Counted from the stretch's first letter, positions 1-8,677 are shown. The stretch: 38,017 nt of DNA from Nitrospinota bacterium (GCA_016207035.1 JACQQJ010000054.1:1-38017), one strand, 5' to 3'. Notes: generated from the letters alone by a model not told the origin. Numbers and translations: made by a program.

Positions 1-158
1 ACTTAACATTTGTGAGGTAGAAGTTACGAAAACAACCAGATTACTCACATGAGAATGGTGTTAGATGAGTAAATTGAAAGTAATTTTAAAAAATTTTACC
101 TCTCGGTGGGGAAAGGTGTGTTTTGATGCAAGATTCAGGTAATAAATAAGGTGATTAT

Positions 159-764
159 TCAATCATGCCAATTTTTTAGCTTATTAAAAATACTCTTTAT
201 CTGTATCAGTGTATTCTCTATGCTATTACTGTTATTTATTACAAAATCAGCTCCTTTAATCTTTTCATTTAAAGGCATCTGTGAGTCTATCCTCTTTTCG
301 GCATCACCCCTGCTTAATTCGTCCCTCTCACATAATCTTTTTATCTGAGTCTCCCTGTCGCTATAAACAACAATTAATGTATCCACCCTCAAATGCCCTC
401 CTGCTTCAATCAGAAGGGCTGCATCTATGACTACGATAGCATCAGGATTTATTTTTTTATACTCCGCGATCCTCCTGTTTTCCTCTTCTATGACAACCGG
501 ATGAACAATCTCTTCTAATCGCTTTTTTTTGACAGGGTCATTAAACACAATTTCACCAAGTTTTTTTCTATTTATTTTCCCGTCATTATTAAGAACATCT
601 CTGCCAAAAAACTCTACTATCTCAGTCCATGCAGGTGTATAAGGTTCTACGACCTCTCTGGAAATCTTGTCTGCATCAATGATATATGCACCCAGTTCTT
701 TAAGGGTCTTTGAAACCAGGCTTTTCCCTGTTGCTATACCACCGGTGAGTCCAATGAGCAACAT
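159..764 (-). CDS. coaE: Dephospho-CoA kinase
   Basis: Catalyses the last step of coenzyme A synthesis, ATP-dependent phosphorylation of the 3'-hydroxyl of dephospho-CoA, in the cytosol. The 201-residue length is typical. The P-loop GGIATGKS is at residues 8-15 and the DADK motif that follows the first helix is near residues 30-33. The ATG is preceded by a strong GAGGGGGAG ribosome site, which fixes the start. It is 59 bases downstream of the M50 peptidase gene on the same strand, so the two may be co-transcribed. Bases 1-158, downstream of its stop, hold no gene that I can see. Identification is secure from the motif and overall family fit. Confidence 0.96.
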   Translation of the reverse strand: MLLIGLTGGIATGKSLVSKTLKELGAYIIDADKISREVVEPYTPAWTEIVEFFGRDVLNNDGKINRKKLGEIVFNDPVKKKRLEEIVHPVVIEEENRRIAEYKKINPDAIVVIDAALLIEAGGHLRVDTLIVVYSDRETQIKRLCERDELSRGDAEKRIDSQMPLNEKIKGADFVINNSNSIENTLIQIKSIFNKLKNWHD

Positions 765-823
765 AAACTCCCCCTCAACTTATAATCTTATAGGCTGAAT
801 GGTCAATTCAACTTTCGTATAAA

Positions 824-1714
824 TCAGATTTTAAAAGGAACGGGGATGAATGTTATGATAAAAATTATGATAGCAACTATACCGAGTATTTTATCTTCAT
901 CCTCAAGAGGGGTTATTTCGTCAACTAATATTGGATGTCTCAGTCCAAAGAGAAGTACAGCCATAATCCAGAATAACCACCCCTGCCAGAAGTATGCCAG
1001 TGGAAAAAGGGAGATAAAGGTAATCAACGACAGAATCTTATGACGCCGTTTGAATAATGAATATACTATATGTCCTCCGTCTAATTGACCCATGGGAAGA
1101 AGGTTGAGTGCAGTTACAAACAGACCTATCCATCCGGCAAATCCAATAGGGTGAAGGACAATATCAACAGAGTCATCTGAAACTCCAAGTATGGTTTTTG
1201 TTAAAAAAGAGAGGAGGATTGATGAACCGAGGGATATGCCACCCTTCATCTGAGAGGGTTCTTTGATTTCAGAGAGCCCCAGTCCTATAATCGTTGCAGG
1301 TAATGCAATGATAAACCCTGCCAATGGACCAGACACACCTATTTTCAATAAAGCCCTTCTATCAGGTATCGGTGACTCCATTTTAATAAATGCCCCAAAT
1401 GTGCCGAGGAGCGATGGGGCAGGGATAAAATATGGCAGGGTTGCTTTAACACCATTTCTTTTTGATGTAATGTAGTGTCCGATCTCATGTGTTCCGAGTA
1501 TGAGCATGAGAGTTAAAGAAAATGGCAGGCCTTTATATATTAAGAGCGGCTGTCGTAAAATATCAACCCCTTCCTGGAGTGCCCCTGCCAGCATTGTAGT
1601 TATAAGAGTTGCTATGAGAAGAAAAATGTGAAAAAAAGGGGGCTTTTTCCCCCCTGGTTCGTTTCTCTCGCTGCTAACCCCTGTTTTTATTTCAATCTCA
1701 CGCCATCTTTCCAT
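824..1714 (-). CDS. Site-2-protease-type zinc metallopeptidase (M50 family)
   Basis: Integral membrane peptidase of the M50/S2P superfamily, members of which cleave membrane-bound substrates such as anti-sigma factors within the bilayer. HEIGH (residues 76-80) supplies two zinc ligands and the catalytic Glu, and NLLPMGQLDGGH (204-215) supplies the third ligand Asp. The rest is mostly hydrophobic with about seven membrane segments. The short charged N-terminus has no extra domain, and no PDZ domain is visible, so it belongs with the plain S2P-like branch rather than RseP. The 296-residue length suits that branch. No clear Shine-Dalgarno precedes the ATG. Substrate unknown. Confidence 0.9.
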   Translation of the reverse strand: MERWREIEIKTGVSSERNEPGGKKPPFFHIFLLIATLITTMLAGALQEGVDILRQPLLIYKGLPFSLTLMLILGTHEIGHYITSKRNGVKATLPYFIPAPSLLGTFGAFIKMESPIPDRRALLKIGVSGPLAGFIIALPATIIGLGLSEIKEPSQMKGGISLGSSILLSFLTKTILGVSDDSVDIVLHPIGFAGWIGLFVTALNLLPMGQLDGGHIVYSLFKRRHKILSLITFISLFPLAYFWQGWLFWIMAVLLFGLRHPILVDEITPLEDEDKILGIVAIIIFIITFIPVPFKI

Positions 1715-1796
1715 GGTGAATTTATGCTACAATACAAATACTTATACATCAAGAAAATTATCCCTTACAGCCCCTTCTCCCTTCCTTTGATTTAGG

Positions 1797-1958
1797 TTAT
1801 TTCTTTACCTTTATCCCCATTCTCAGAAAGAAAGAAATTACAGCTATAGCACATCTACCCTCCATGCCATCCCACCATCCGCATCTGCTCATAATGCACT
1901 CCTGTAGTTTTTTATTGTGGTCTGGTGGAAGGACAGGACATATCTTTTTCTCTGTCAT
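1797..1958 (-). CDS. Small cysteine-containing protein (53 aa), hypothetical
   Basis: A 53-residue gene with a near-perfect AAAGGAGGT ribosome site 5 bases before the ATG; the site is the best argument that it is real. Cys are at residues 7, 21, 26 and 36, arranged as C-x13-C-x4-C-x9-C with a CGWWD segment, followed by a hydrophobic C-terminal stretch. I recall small proteins with this C..C.WW...C pattern in many bacterial genomes, probably metal-binding, but no function is assigned. It stands alone between the M50 gene (same strand, downstream) and the divergently oriented methyltransferase gene. The surrounding 1715-2112 interval holds nothing else that I can support. Confidence 0.72.
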   Translation of the reverse strand: MTEKKICPVLPPDHNKKLQECIMSRCGWWDGMEGRCAIAVISFFLRMGIKVKK

Positions 1959-2112
1959 ATTTACCTCCTTTTAAAAAAAAGAATAAGGAGAAATGGGGGA
2001 ATATATCCACCCCTCCTTAAATCTATTTATAATTTCGCTACCTTTTAAAAGATAACAAATTGAAATATTATATACTATTAAAAAAAGGATGTGGCCATGT
2101 TAAAATAATTTT

Positions 2113-2847
2113 ATGCCAATTCAGGAAAAGAAGGACATTTTTATCCAGGAGATGTTTTCACAGATAGCAGGACATTATGACCTCTTGAACAGGCTTTTAA
2201 GTATGAGGAGGGATATCTATTGGAGGAGATTTTCAGTAAGGGAGCTCTTAAAATCAGGAGGCGATAGTTTCGCTCCGCTCACTACAGGTATATTTTTAGA
2301 TGTGGCTACAGGGACAGGGGATTGTGCAATGGAAATCATACAGATAGGTGGTAAGGGGAACGAGGTAATCGGTGTAGACTTCAACATTGAGATGCTGAAT
2401 GTAAGCAGAAACAAGATTGAAAGGGAGGGATTTTCAGACCATATCAGGCTCCTGCAGACAAATGTCTTCGGATTGCCATTTGATGATAACTACTTTGATG
2501 GTGTTATTTCTGCTTTTGGTGTCAGGAATTTTTCTGATATAAGAAAAGGGATTCGAGAGATGAGAAGGGTTGTTAAGGAAAATGGGAGGTTTGTTATTCT
2601 GGAATTTACGAATCCATCGAATAAAATTTTTAAGAGGGTTTATCATCTTTATTTTAAAAAGGTTTTGCCCTTTATAGGTGGCATTATTTCAGGGAGGAGA
2701 TATGCCTATGAATACCTTCATGATTCAGTAATGGGCTTTCCTGATCAGAAAGAGTTAAAAAAAATAATGGAGGAGGAAGGTTTAAGGGATGTGCACTATT
2801 TTAATCTTACATTCGGTATTGTGGCGGTTCATGTTGGAAAAAAATAA
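2113..2847 (+). CDS. ubiE/menG: Demethylmenaquinone / ubiquinone C-methyltransferase
   Basis: SAM-dependent methyltransferase that methylates the quinone ring late in menaquinone (or ubiquinone) synthesis. Family signatures are present: YDLLNRLLS (22-30) near the N-terminus, the SAM-binding LDVATGTGD (62-70), GVRNF (136-140) and a C-terminal YEYLHDSV segment. The length of 244 is usual. The ATG has no close ribosome site; an AAAAAAGGA lies about 25 bases upstream, so initiation may be weak. A menaquinone role is more likely than ubiquinone in an anaerobic-type genome, but the sequence alone does not decide. Confidence 0.93.
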   Translation: MPIQEKKDIFIQEMFSQIAGHYDLLNRLLSMRRDIYWRRFSVRELLKSGGDSFAPLTTGIFLDVATGTGDCAMEIIQIGGKGNEVIGVDFNIEMLNVSRNKIEREGFSDHIRLLQTNVFGLPFDDNYFDGVISAFGVRNFSDIRKGIREMRRVVKENGRFVILEFTNPSNKIFKRVYHLYFKKVLPFIGGIISGRRYAYEYLHDSVMGFPDQKELKKIMEEEGLRDVHYFNLTFGIVAVHVGKK

Positions 2848-3159
2848 CAATTTTTTCAGTTTTCGCAATAAAAAGCTGTTAGTTAAATTTCAAAAGTGGA
2901 CTATTTAAACATCTACCCAAATTTTGATGTAAGATTGAAACAATAGTAAAGCCACAAGGGAGGGCGAAAAGGTGGGGTTTAGAAAAAATAGAACAACAGG
3001 CACATTTTCTACTATGGTCGTATAGACAATGCATCTTTACCCCGTTACAAATCCCCGTGTGAGAGCCCACCCATTTGAAAATCAAAGACTTTCTATCGGG
3101 GTTTACTGCCCCTTTGGTCTTTCTAAACTTTGCCCATGGAAAGACCGCGAGGTAGAGGT
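2848..3159. other. Intergenic region without a supported gene
   Basis: This lies between convergent menG/ubiE and rlmB. Open frames here show no recognisable protein character. A stem-loop with arms GGTCTTTC and GAAAGACC (3116-3146, 15-base loop) sits just downstream of rlmB but has no U-run, so I do not call it a terminator. Confidence 0.5.
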
Positions 3160-3933
3160 CTATGGTGGAGGCATCAACAATCTCTGTCTCAGTATTTCAT
3201 AGAAAATGATAGAACATGCTGCAGAGACATTCAGGGAAGATACCTTCCCCTTCATCGGTATAGACACTAAATAATCGCATTTTTCCTTTGTTAATCTTCT
3301 CATCCCTCTTGACTCGCCTCCAAATACAACTGCTATAGGGTCATTGTAGGAAAATGAAAAACAGTTTTTTTCTGCCCCCAACTCAACACCCACCACCCAG
3401 AAACCCCGTTTCTTTAACTCCCCAATGGAGTCTGAAATGTTTGTAACCCTGATAATCGGGATATATTCAACTGCACCAGCAGACCTCTTAGCAACTACCG
3501 GGGTCAGGCCTGCTGCCCTATCCTTTGGAATTATTATACCGCCTATACCCAGAGCCTCTGCAGACCTTATTATAGCCCCTAAATTTCCCGGGTCCTCTAT
3601 CCCGTCCAGAATTGCAACAACTGGTTTACTATCCCTTTCATATAACTGTTCGATGAGTTCATGGAGGCTGATTTCTTTCCTTTGCGATACAACTGCTACA
3701 ACACCCTGATGTTTTTCTGTTCCAGATATGTTTTTAAGGTCAGAGTTGCTGGAGCCTCGTTCTATGGTAATATTTTTTGACCTTGCCAGTGATTCTATCT
3801 CATGAATTGACTTCCCTCTTGTTCCGGCAGCTATCACTATTTTGATAAAATTCCTCTCACCTGACCTCAGTGCCTCAAGGACAGAGTTAATGCCATAGAG
3901 GATACTTTCACCCTTTAACCTTTTATCTTCCAC
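3160..3933 (-). CDS. rlmB: 23S rRNA (guanosine-2'-O-)methyltransferase, TrmH/RlmB family
   Basis: SPOUT-class 2'-O-ribose methyltransferase, most likely modifying 23S rRNA as in RlmB. The N-terminal substrate-binding domain (about 10-85) is followed by the SPOUT domain with its three motifs: LDGIEDPGNLGAIIRSAEALG region (109-129), GGESRGM (205-211) and IPMKGKVSSLNVSAA (225-239), which form the knotted SAM site. Translation starts at GTG inside the end of cysS (19-base overlap), with GGGGGA just upstream, so the pair is translationally coupled. The cysS-rlmB arrangement is common in bacteria, which supports the family assignment. Confidence 0.93.
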   Translation of the reverse strand: MEDKRLKGESILYGINSVLEALRSGERNFIKIVIAAGTRGKSIHEIESLARSKNITIERGSSNSDLKNISGTEKHQGVVAVVSQRKEISLHELIEQLYERDSKPVVAILDGIEDPGNLGAIIRSAEALGIGGIIIPKDRAAGLTPVVAKRSAGAVEYIPIIRVTNISDSIGELKKRGFWVVGVELGAEKNCFSFSYNDPIAVVFGGESRGMRRLTKEKCDYLVSIPMKGKVSSLNVSAACSIIFYEILRQRLLMPPP

Positions 3934-5372
3934 TTTGTCCCCCGTGGTGTATCTTCAAGGATGATACCCTTGAGGCTTAATTCATTTCTTATCCTGTCGG
4001 CATCTGACCATCTTTTCTCTCTCCTTGCCTTCTCTCTTTCATCGATAAGCCTTAGGACCTCTTCCTCAGAGATACCAAGAGATGCAATTCCAATAGATTT
4101 TTCCTTTTCAAAATATTCAACGGGATCCTGGCCAAAAAGCCCCAATACCCCTCCTATATTTTTAAGGGTTGTAATCTCTCTTAAGAATTCATCTCTTACC
4201 TCTCCGCCTCTCTTACTGTTTAGGTGGTGCAGTTCACTATTTAAATGCCCTATCACCTGTGCTGTATTAAAATCATCATTCATTGCTTCCTCGAATCTCT
4301 GCATCAGTTCATCATCAGATCCCCCCTCTAAGATTTCCTCATCCTTCCCTTTAGTAAGGGGAGGCAGGGTAGGATTTTCCTTTGCCACCATATCATAAAA
4401 CAGGAACAGGTCATAAAAACGGTCTAAGTTAATCCTTGCCTCATTGAGGTTTTGATCTGAGAAATCTATGGGGCTCCTGTAATGACTGGAGAGCAGGAAG
4501 AATCGAATAACCTCAGGATTAAATCTCTTTACCATATCTCTAATGGTAAAAAAATTTCCGAGGGACTTTGACATCTTTTCCTTGTTGATGTTTACAAAAC
4601 CATTGTGCACCCAGTAGCGGACAGGGGGATTTCCCGTGGCAGCACAGGACTGCGCAATCTCATTCTCATGATGGGGAAATATCAGATCCTTACCCCCTCC
4701 GTGGATATCAAAAGATTGACCAAGATATTTCTGACCCATTGCGGAACACTCAATATGCCAACCGGGTCTCCCCTTCCCCCAGGGACTTTCCCACCATGGC
4801 TCCCCTGATTTACTTGCCTTCCACAGTGCAAAATCAAGGGGGTCATTCTTCTTCTCATTAATTTCAATCCGTGCGCCTGCAATAAGTTCGTCTGTATTCT
4901 TACCTGAAAGCCCTCCATATTCACTAAAACTCCTGACAGAAAAGAAAACATCTCCATCAGACTGATATGCATATCCCTTTTCAATGAGTTTTTTTATCAT
5001 ATCAATCATCTCTGCAATGTGCATCGTTGCTTTTGGTTCACAGGTAGGTGGCTCAATATTGAGGGGATTCATATCTTTATAAAACTCCCTTATATACCTC
5101 TCTGCTATCTCTTCAGGAGAAACCCCTTCTTCATGGGCCCTTTTTATAATTTTATCATCCACATCGGTAAAGTTCCTTACATAGGTTACCTTATATCCGA
5201 GATATCTCAGATACCTGTATATGACATCAAATACAATAGCAGCCCTTGCATGCCCTATGTGGCAGAGGTCATAGACAGTTACACCACATACATACATTTT
5301 TACTTCCCCTTCTTGAATGGGCTTGAATTCTTCCTTTCTTTTTGTAAATGTGTTGTATATAGATAGATTCAT
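3915..5372 (-). CDS. cysS: Cysteinyl-tRNA synthetase
   Basis: Class I aminoacyl-tRNA synthetase charging tRNA-Cys. HIGH is at 38-41, KMSKS at 266-270, and the zinc ligands C29, C209, H234 and E238 are all in place, giving Cys specificity. A short segment at about 332-351 (ENPTLPPLTKGKDEEILEGG) has no counterpart in the usual family between the catalytic core and the anticodon-binding helices. It is encoded by a C-rich palindromic repeat inserted in frame (bases about 4320-4379), and the protein otherwise reads through intact to 485 residues. It overlaps rlmB downstream and is divergent from the FAD oxidase gene, with 59 bases between them. Confidence 0.97.
   Translation of the reverse strand: MNLSIYNTFTKRKEEFKPIQEGEVKMYVCGVTVYDLCHIGHARAAIVFDVIYRYLRYLGYKVTYVRNFTDVDDKIIKRAHEEGVSPEEIAERYIREFYKDMNPLNIEPPTCEPKATMHIAEMIDMIKKLIEKGYAYQSDGDVFFSVRSFSEYGGLSGKNTDELIAGARIEINEKKNDPLDFALWKASKSGEPWWESPWGKGRPGWHIECSAMGQKYLGQSFDIHGGGKDLIFPHHENEIAQSCAATGNPPVRYWVHNGFVNINKEKMSKSLGNFFTIRDMVKRFNPEVIRFFLLSSHYRSPIDFSDQNLNEARINLDRFYDLFLFYDMVAKENPTLPPLTKGKDEEILEGGSDDELMQRFEEAMNDDFNTAQVIGHLNSELHHLNSKRGGEVRDEFLREITTLKNIGGVLGLFGQDPVEYFEKEKSIGIASLGISEEEVLRLIDEREKARREKRWSDADRIRNELSLKGIILEDTPRGTKWKIKG
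4320..4379. repeat. Palindromic C-rich repeat inserted in frame within cysS
   Basis: The plus strand contains a hairpin with arms TCCCTTTA and TAAGGGGA and flanking CAGGGTAGGATTTT. The same style of CCCC/GGGG palindrome occurs within queA and, in longer form, at 10751-10838. Here it is translated as about 20 extra residues in CysS without breaking the frame, as known for protein-coding palindromic elements in Rickettsia. The relation to the other copies is by eye only. Confidence 0.6.
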
Positions 5373-5431
5373 ATGTTCATTTTTAACTTAGATTTGAAAG
5401 ACAGTCAATTGTTTATTATACTGAAAGTAAT

Positions 5432-6811
5432 ATGAAGAGAGATTTAATTAAGAAACTTACAGATATTTCTGGCAGGGAGAATGTGTTAATTTCTGATGAG
5501 GACAGGATATGCTATTCCTTTGATGCTACAGGGAGAACAGGTATACCTGACATAGTCGTTAAACCAAAAGTTGCAGATGATGTGTCTGAAATTGTAAAAA
5601 TAGCACATAAGGAGGGGATACCTATTGTCCCCCGTGGTGCTGGAACAGGGTTTGCGGGCGGTTCAATCCCAATACATGGTGGCATTGCACTTGTGATGAC
5701 TGATATGAACCATTTAGTTGATCTGGATGGAGAGAATATGATTGCAGTTGTTGAACCGGGTATGGTGACATATAATTTCCAGCAGGAAGTTGAAAAAAGA
5801 GGATTATTTTATCCGCCTGACCCTGCAAGCCTGAAGGTTTGCACAATAGGCGGAAATGCCGGCACCTGTGCCGGGGGACCAAGGGCTATTAAATATGGTG
5901 TTACAAGGGACTATATACTTGGATTGGATGTTGTCTTGCCTTACGGGGAGATGCTCCATACAGGTGTCAGGACTGCAAAGGGCGTCGTAGGATATGACCT
6001 TACAAGATTAATGGTTGGCTCTGAGGGGACACTCGGTGTAATTACAAGGCTCAATGTAAGGCTCATTCCGCTGCCTGAGGCAATTAAAACAGCACTGGCA
6101 GTCTTTAAAAAAATTGATGATGCATCAAATTCTATATCAAAGATAATTGCATCAAGGATATTACCATCCTCTCTTGAATTTATGGACCAGGCAGCGATAG
6201 GATGTGTTGAAAATTATATACATGCCGGACTCCCGAGAGATGCAGAGGCTATTTTATTGATTGAAGTAGATGGGGATGAGATTTCGGTAGAGAGACAGAT
6301 TGCAAAGATAGGAGAAATATGCAGCCATTCAGGTGCAGGAGAGGTAAGGATTGCAAAAAATGATACTGAGAGGGAATTCCTATGGAATGCAAGGAGGGCT
6401 GTATCACCTGCCCTCGGACACCTTGCTCCAACAAAGATAAATGAGGATATAACTGTGCCAAGAAACAGGGTTCCTGATATTATCAGGAGACTAAAACAGA
6501 TTTCAGAAAAATACAGGCTCAATATTGTAAACTTCGGTCATGCAGGGGATGGAAATATCCATGTAAATATAATGACCGACCGGAGAAATGAGGAGGAGAT
6601 GAAAAGGGCAGATGAGGCAGTTGGGGAAATATTCAAGGCAACACTGGAACTGAAAGGGACAATCTCAGGGGAACATGGCATAGGTATAACAAAGAGCAGA
6701 TATATAAAGGATGAGCTTGGAGAAACAGGGATAGAAGTGACAAAGAGGATAAAGAGGGTCTTTGACCCTAATAATATTATGAACCCAGGAAAAATTTTAG
6801 ATCACATGTAA
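5432..6811 (+). CDS. glcD: FAD-linked oxidase, GlcD / D-lactate dehydrogenase type
   Basis: Flavoprotein of the vanillyl-alcohol-oxidase fold that oxidises 2-hydroxyacids such as glycolate or D-lactate. The FAD-binding domain is marked by PRGAGTGFAGG (67-77) and the GGNAGTCAGG stretch (140-149). The C-terminal cap carries NFGHAGDGNIH (367-377) and SGEHGIG (412-418), and the chain ends IMNPGK as usual. The length of 459 matches GlcD. No GlcE or GlcF subunit, or Fe-S partner, lies next to it, so it may pair with an unlinked subunit or be a stand-alone 2-hydroxyacid dehydrogenase. The substrate cannot be told from sequence. The ribosome site is weak (GAAAG). Confidence 0.92.
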   Translation: MKRDLIKKLTDISGRENVLISDEDRICYSFDATGRTGIPDIVVKPKVADDVSEIVKIAHKEGIPIVPRGAGTGFAGGSIPIHGGIALVMTDMNHLVDLDGENMIAVVEPGMVTYNFQQEVEKRGLFYPPDPASLKVCTIGGNAGTCAGGPRAIKYGVTRDYILGLDVVLPYGEMLHTGVRTAKGVVGYDLTRLMVGSEGTLGVITRLNVRLIPLPEAIKTALAVFKKIDDASNSISKIIASRILPSSLEFMDQAAIGCVENYIHAGLPRDAEAILLIEVDGDEISVERQIAKIGEICSHSGAGEVRIAKNDTEREFLWNARRAVSPALGHLAPTKINEDITVPRNRVPDIIRRLKQISEKYRLNIVNFGHAGDGNIHVNIMTDRRNEEEMKRADEAVGEIFKATLELKGTISGEHGIGITKSRYIKDELGETGIEVTKRIKRVFDPNNIMNPGKILDHM

Positions 6812-6962
6812 TCTAAATTAATCGGAATTGATAGAACCTTTCTTTTCATATCGTGTTCTATTCCTGTCTATTCTTTCTGATTTTCCTCACTTTCTTCAAA
6901 GGGTAGCTTGTTATTCCAATTAATCAAAAAAAGTTGATAGAATTCCTACCATCCGCATTCAT

Positions 6963-6982
6963 CCCCACCCTGAGGGGTGGGG
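6963..6982. repeat. Perfect GC hairpin in the gap after glcD
   Basis: Arms CCCCACCC and GGGTGGGG with a TGAG loop. No U-run follows on either strand, so it is not an obvious intrinsic terminator. It lies in the 6812-7084 gap, where I see no gene; the gap also has GGAATTGATAGAAC with an inverted partner GTTCTATTCC. Confidence 0.5.
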
Positions 6983-7084
6983 CATTCTGCTGGTAGCTGG
7001 GTATACCTTGCGTAATTTGGGTTTATTTATTCCAGCCTGCGGTCGGGAGGAATGGTGAGAATGAGGAGCATTCGCACCACTATC

Positions 7085-7366
7085 TTAGCGAAGTATATCT
7101 TGCGAGCCGTGAATGACGGCCAAAACATCGATTTGATCAGGTTTGATAAGATAGATAATCCGGTATGGCCCTTCGATAACCTCTCGAATCTGCTCCATTT
7201 CGACTTCCGGCACTTTACGGCCAGATAGTGGAAAATCACCGATCTGTTGTTATCTTCTTGTCATGCAATCAACCATCCGCAGGGCATACTCCTGAGAATC
7301 ACGGGCAATATAAGCGTAAATTGAATCAAGGTGCCCTTCAGCCGTTTCTGTCCAATGGACTTTCAT
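7085..7366 (-). pseudogene. ParE/RelE-family toxin interrupted by an in-frame stop
   Basis: Reading the minus strand from the ATG at 7366 gives a 93-codon ParE/RelE-type toxin: MKVHWTETAEGHLDSIYAYI at the N-terminus, then a central part resembling SGRKVPE and a C-terminal GPYRIIYLI...VLAVIHG, all in one frame except for a TAA at codon 39 (7250-7252). The residue expected there in relatives is Ser, so TCA to TAA is the likely change. The ATG overlaps the TGA of the antitoxin (ATGA), the usual coupling. Members inhibit DNA gyrase or cleave mRNA on the ribosome; this copy should be inactive. A sequencing error cannot be excluded. Confidence 0.8.
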
Positions 7367-7551
7367 TCAGGAAGTCCGTATTTTGCACGGACTTCCTGAA
7401 CATCCTTTGTTCTACCTGCCATACTGTCAGCCAAGCCTCGCTCAATTACCTCACGCACGTAAATCTCATGCATGAGATCATCCCATGTGGCATTTGAAGG
7501 CATACGGTCAATGATTTTATGTACCTCTTCTTTTTTTATCAAAGTTGTCAT
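7363..7551 (-). CDS. Antitoxin of a ParE/RelE-type module
   Basis: A 62-residue acidic protein (MTTLIKKEEVHKII...) resembling small antitoxins that accompany ParE-type toxins; the segment ATWDDLMHEIYVREVIERGL is typical. The ATG at 7551 is preferred over an upstream in-frame codon because GGAGGGAAA lies just before it. It overlaps the toxin start by four bases and reads intact although the toxin is broken, so it survives as an orphan antitoxin. The pair forms the outermost cassette of the integron remnant described here; an attC-like site lies just upstream. Confidence 0.75.
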   Translation of the reverse strand: MTTLIKKEEVHKIIDRMPSNATWDDLMHEIYVREVIERGLADSMAGRTKDVQEVRAKYGLPE

Positions 7552-7610
7552 AGCTTTCCCTCCGCTATTTAGGAGATTATCAAAATATCGAGGAAATATC
7601 AATTCTTATA

Positions 7611-7803
7611 GTCTAACGGGTCGCAGCTGAGCTGAGTCCCGAAGGGACTTCAGTCTCAAGCAGCGTGCAAACGCTTCAGCGAGTTGATTAAAAGTTTAAA
7701 CTAAAAATGCTGTATCGTAACACATGTTGTATATTAAATTCTTCACACTCAAAACTTTGGGCGCGTCGGCGGTTTGCACGTCAGCTTGAGCGACTGGTTA
7801 TAC
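7611..7803 (-). repeat. attC-like site A (integron recombination site)
   Basis: Read on the minus strand it begins GTATAAC (7803-7797), overlapping the TAA stop of the upstream cassette gene, and continues CAGTCGCTCAAGC. It ends with CTCAGCTGCGACCC then GTTAGAC (7617-7611), a perfect GTTRRRY core. It is about 190 bases long with largely palindromic arms. The GTATAAC is the exact reverse complement of GTTATAC at the start of its own cassette (site B), as expected for integron cassettes. The half nearest 7614-7667 is shared with the three other sites. Confidence 0.68.
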
Positions 7804-8310
7804 CGCATATTTATTTAGAAGATGAAAAACTGTTTTCATAACATGTTTAGCATCCTTTTCAATTACACCATAAGCAAATTTATTTTGCATTAACGAACGG
7901 TACGAGATTGTATCACCATCAAGTGGTTTCCGAAAATGTGTAATTGGATTTCTGATATATTTCGCTCGGTTCAAATTTTTATATTCTGCTTTACTTATTA
8001 ATTTTTGGTTGCATGCTTCTTTTAATAACAAGGACACATTTGCACGTTCAAGGTCATCTCTACCGGCAGCATAGAAGAGGGCCGCTAATGTATGCTCAAT
8101 AAATGCAAAGCCTAATACAATAGTCGCTAGAAATTGCGCATAGACGAAGCAGTATCTTGCTTCATCATATAAATACTTTGATGTCTCACCACCGAAAAAA
8201 AAGATGTTCCCCTTTTTTGGTGTTTTATTTGCAAGCCAATCCAATCTTTTTATTCTGCCGGAACGACAAATTTTATCTTCTTTGTCGAGCCAAGTTTTTG
8301 ATTGAGTCAT
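7798..8310 (-). CDS. Hypothetical cassette protein with HEPN-like RxxxxH motif
   Basis: 170 residues, no family recognised with certainty. Mostly helical, with a hydrophobic helix around 62-80 (IVLGFAFIEHTLAALFYAAG) and, near residue 128, IRNPITHFR, which fits the Rx4H motif of HEPN nucleases and is similar to other HEPN-type helical proteins. That function is inference. The TAA stop forms part of the attC-like core GTATAAC, and the start lies just inside site B, so gene plus site make a complete cassette. It probably has no promoter of its own. Candidate defence or toxin-like gene. Confidence 0.72.
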   Translation of the reverse strand: MTQSKTWLDKEDKICRSGRIKRLDWLANKTPKKGNIFFFGGETSKYLYDEARYCFVYAQFLATIVLGFAFIEHTLAALFYAAGRDDLERANVSLLLKEACNQKLISKAEYKNLNRAKYIRNPITHFRKPLDGDTISYRSLMQNKFAYGVIEKDAKHVMKTVFHLLNKYAV

Positions 8311-8322
8311 AGAATAAATGCG

Positions 8323-8431
8323 GTATAACGGGTCGCAGCTGAGCTGAGTCCCGAAGGGACTTCAGTCTCAAGCAGCGTGTTCGCCAGCCGCAGGCGTGGA
8401 ATACGCTGCCCTCAGCTGCGACTTCTTAGGC
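8323..8431 (-). repeat. attC-like site B
   Basis: A palindromic element of about 105 bases. The outer arms are AACGGGTCGCAGCTGAG and CTCAGCTGCGACTT. The first internal hairpin is CTGAGTCCC-GAA-GGGACTTCAG; the second is GCAGCGTGTTC/GAATACGCTGC around a GCC..GGC tip. Together they give a three-arm fold. On the minus strand it ends with the core GTTATAC (8329-8323) and starts near GCCTAAG (8431-8425). It separates two cassette genes. Confidence 0.68.
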
Positions 8432-8451
8432 GAATTCAAATATCTATCTTG

Positions 8452-8673
8452 TTATATCAGAGCCTCTTGCGCTTCGCGAGGTAGTTGGACAAGAATAAAA
8501 TAGGACTTGGGGTAAAGATAGTCTTCACCAGATTCATCAATAACTCTAATATATCCTTCCATTTCGGCATCGTCATCTGGAAGGACTTGATAAATCTTGC
8601 GTATTTCCAAATCTTCACAGTCTTTATTTCCTATACAAAGCGCAAATGTCTGATTTCCCTTTTCTCTTTCCAT
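8452..8673 (-). CDS. Hypothetical small cassette protein (73 aa)
   Basis: A small acidic protein with the pattern ALCIGN...LEIRKIYQVLPDDDAE..GYIRVIDESGEDYLYP, which I recognise as a widespread uncharacterised family; probably one small beta domain. It starts four bases after the end of the 81-residue gene and is therefore co-expressed with it. The stop TAA lies within ATATAAC (8457-8451), a variant of the integron R'' core, which ties this two-gene unit to the cassette array. No enzymatic motif is visible and no function should be assigned. The ribosome site is weak. Confidence 0.75.
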   Translation of the reverse strand: MEREKGNQTFALCIGNKDCEDLEIRKIYQVLPDDDAEMEGYIRVIDESGEDYLYPKSYFILVQLPREAQEALI

Positions 8674-8677
8674 ATTT

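Noticed and set aside
2879-3085. 68-codon minus-strand frame after menG/ubiE
   Set aside because: No ribosome site, no recognisable composition or motif, and Cys/Trp-heavy random-looking sequence.
6963-6982. Intrinsic terminator of the GlcD-type gene
   Set aside because: Strong GC stem but no U-run follows, and it is 150 bases past the stop.
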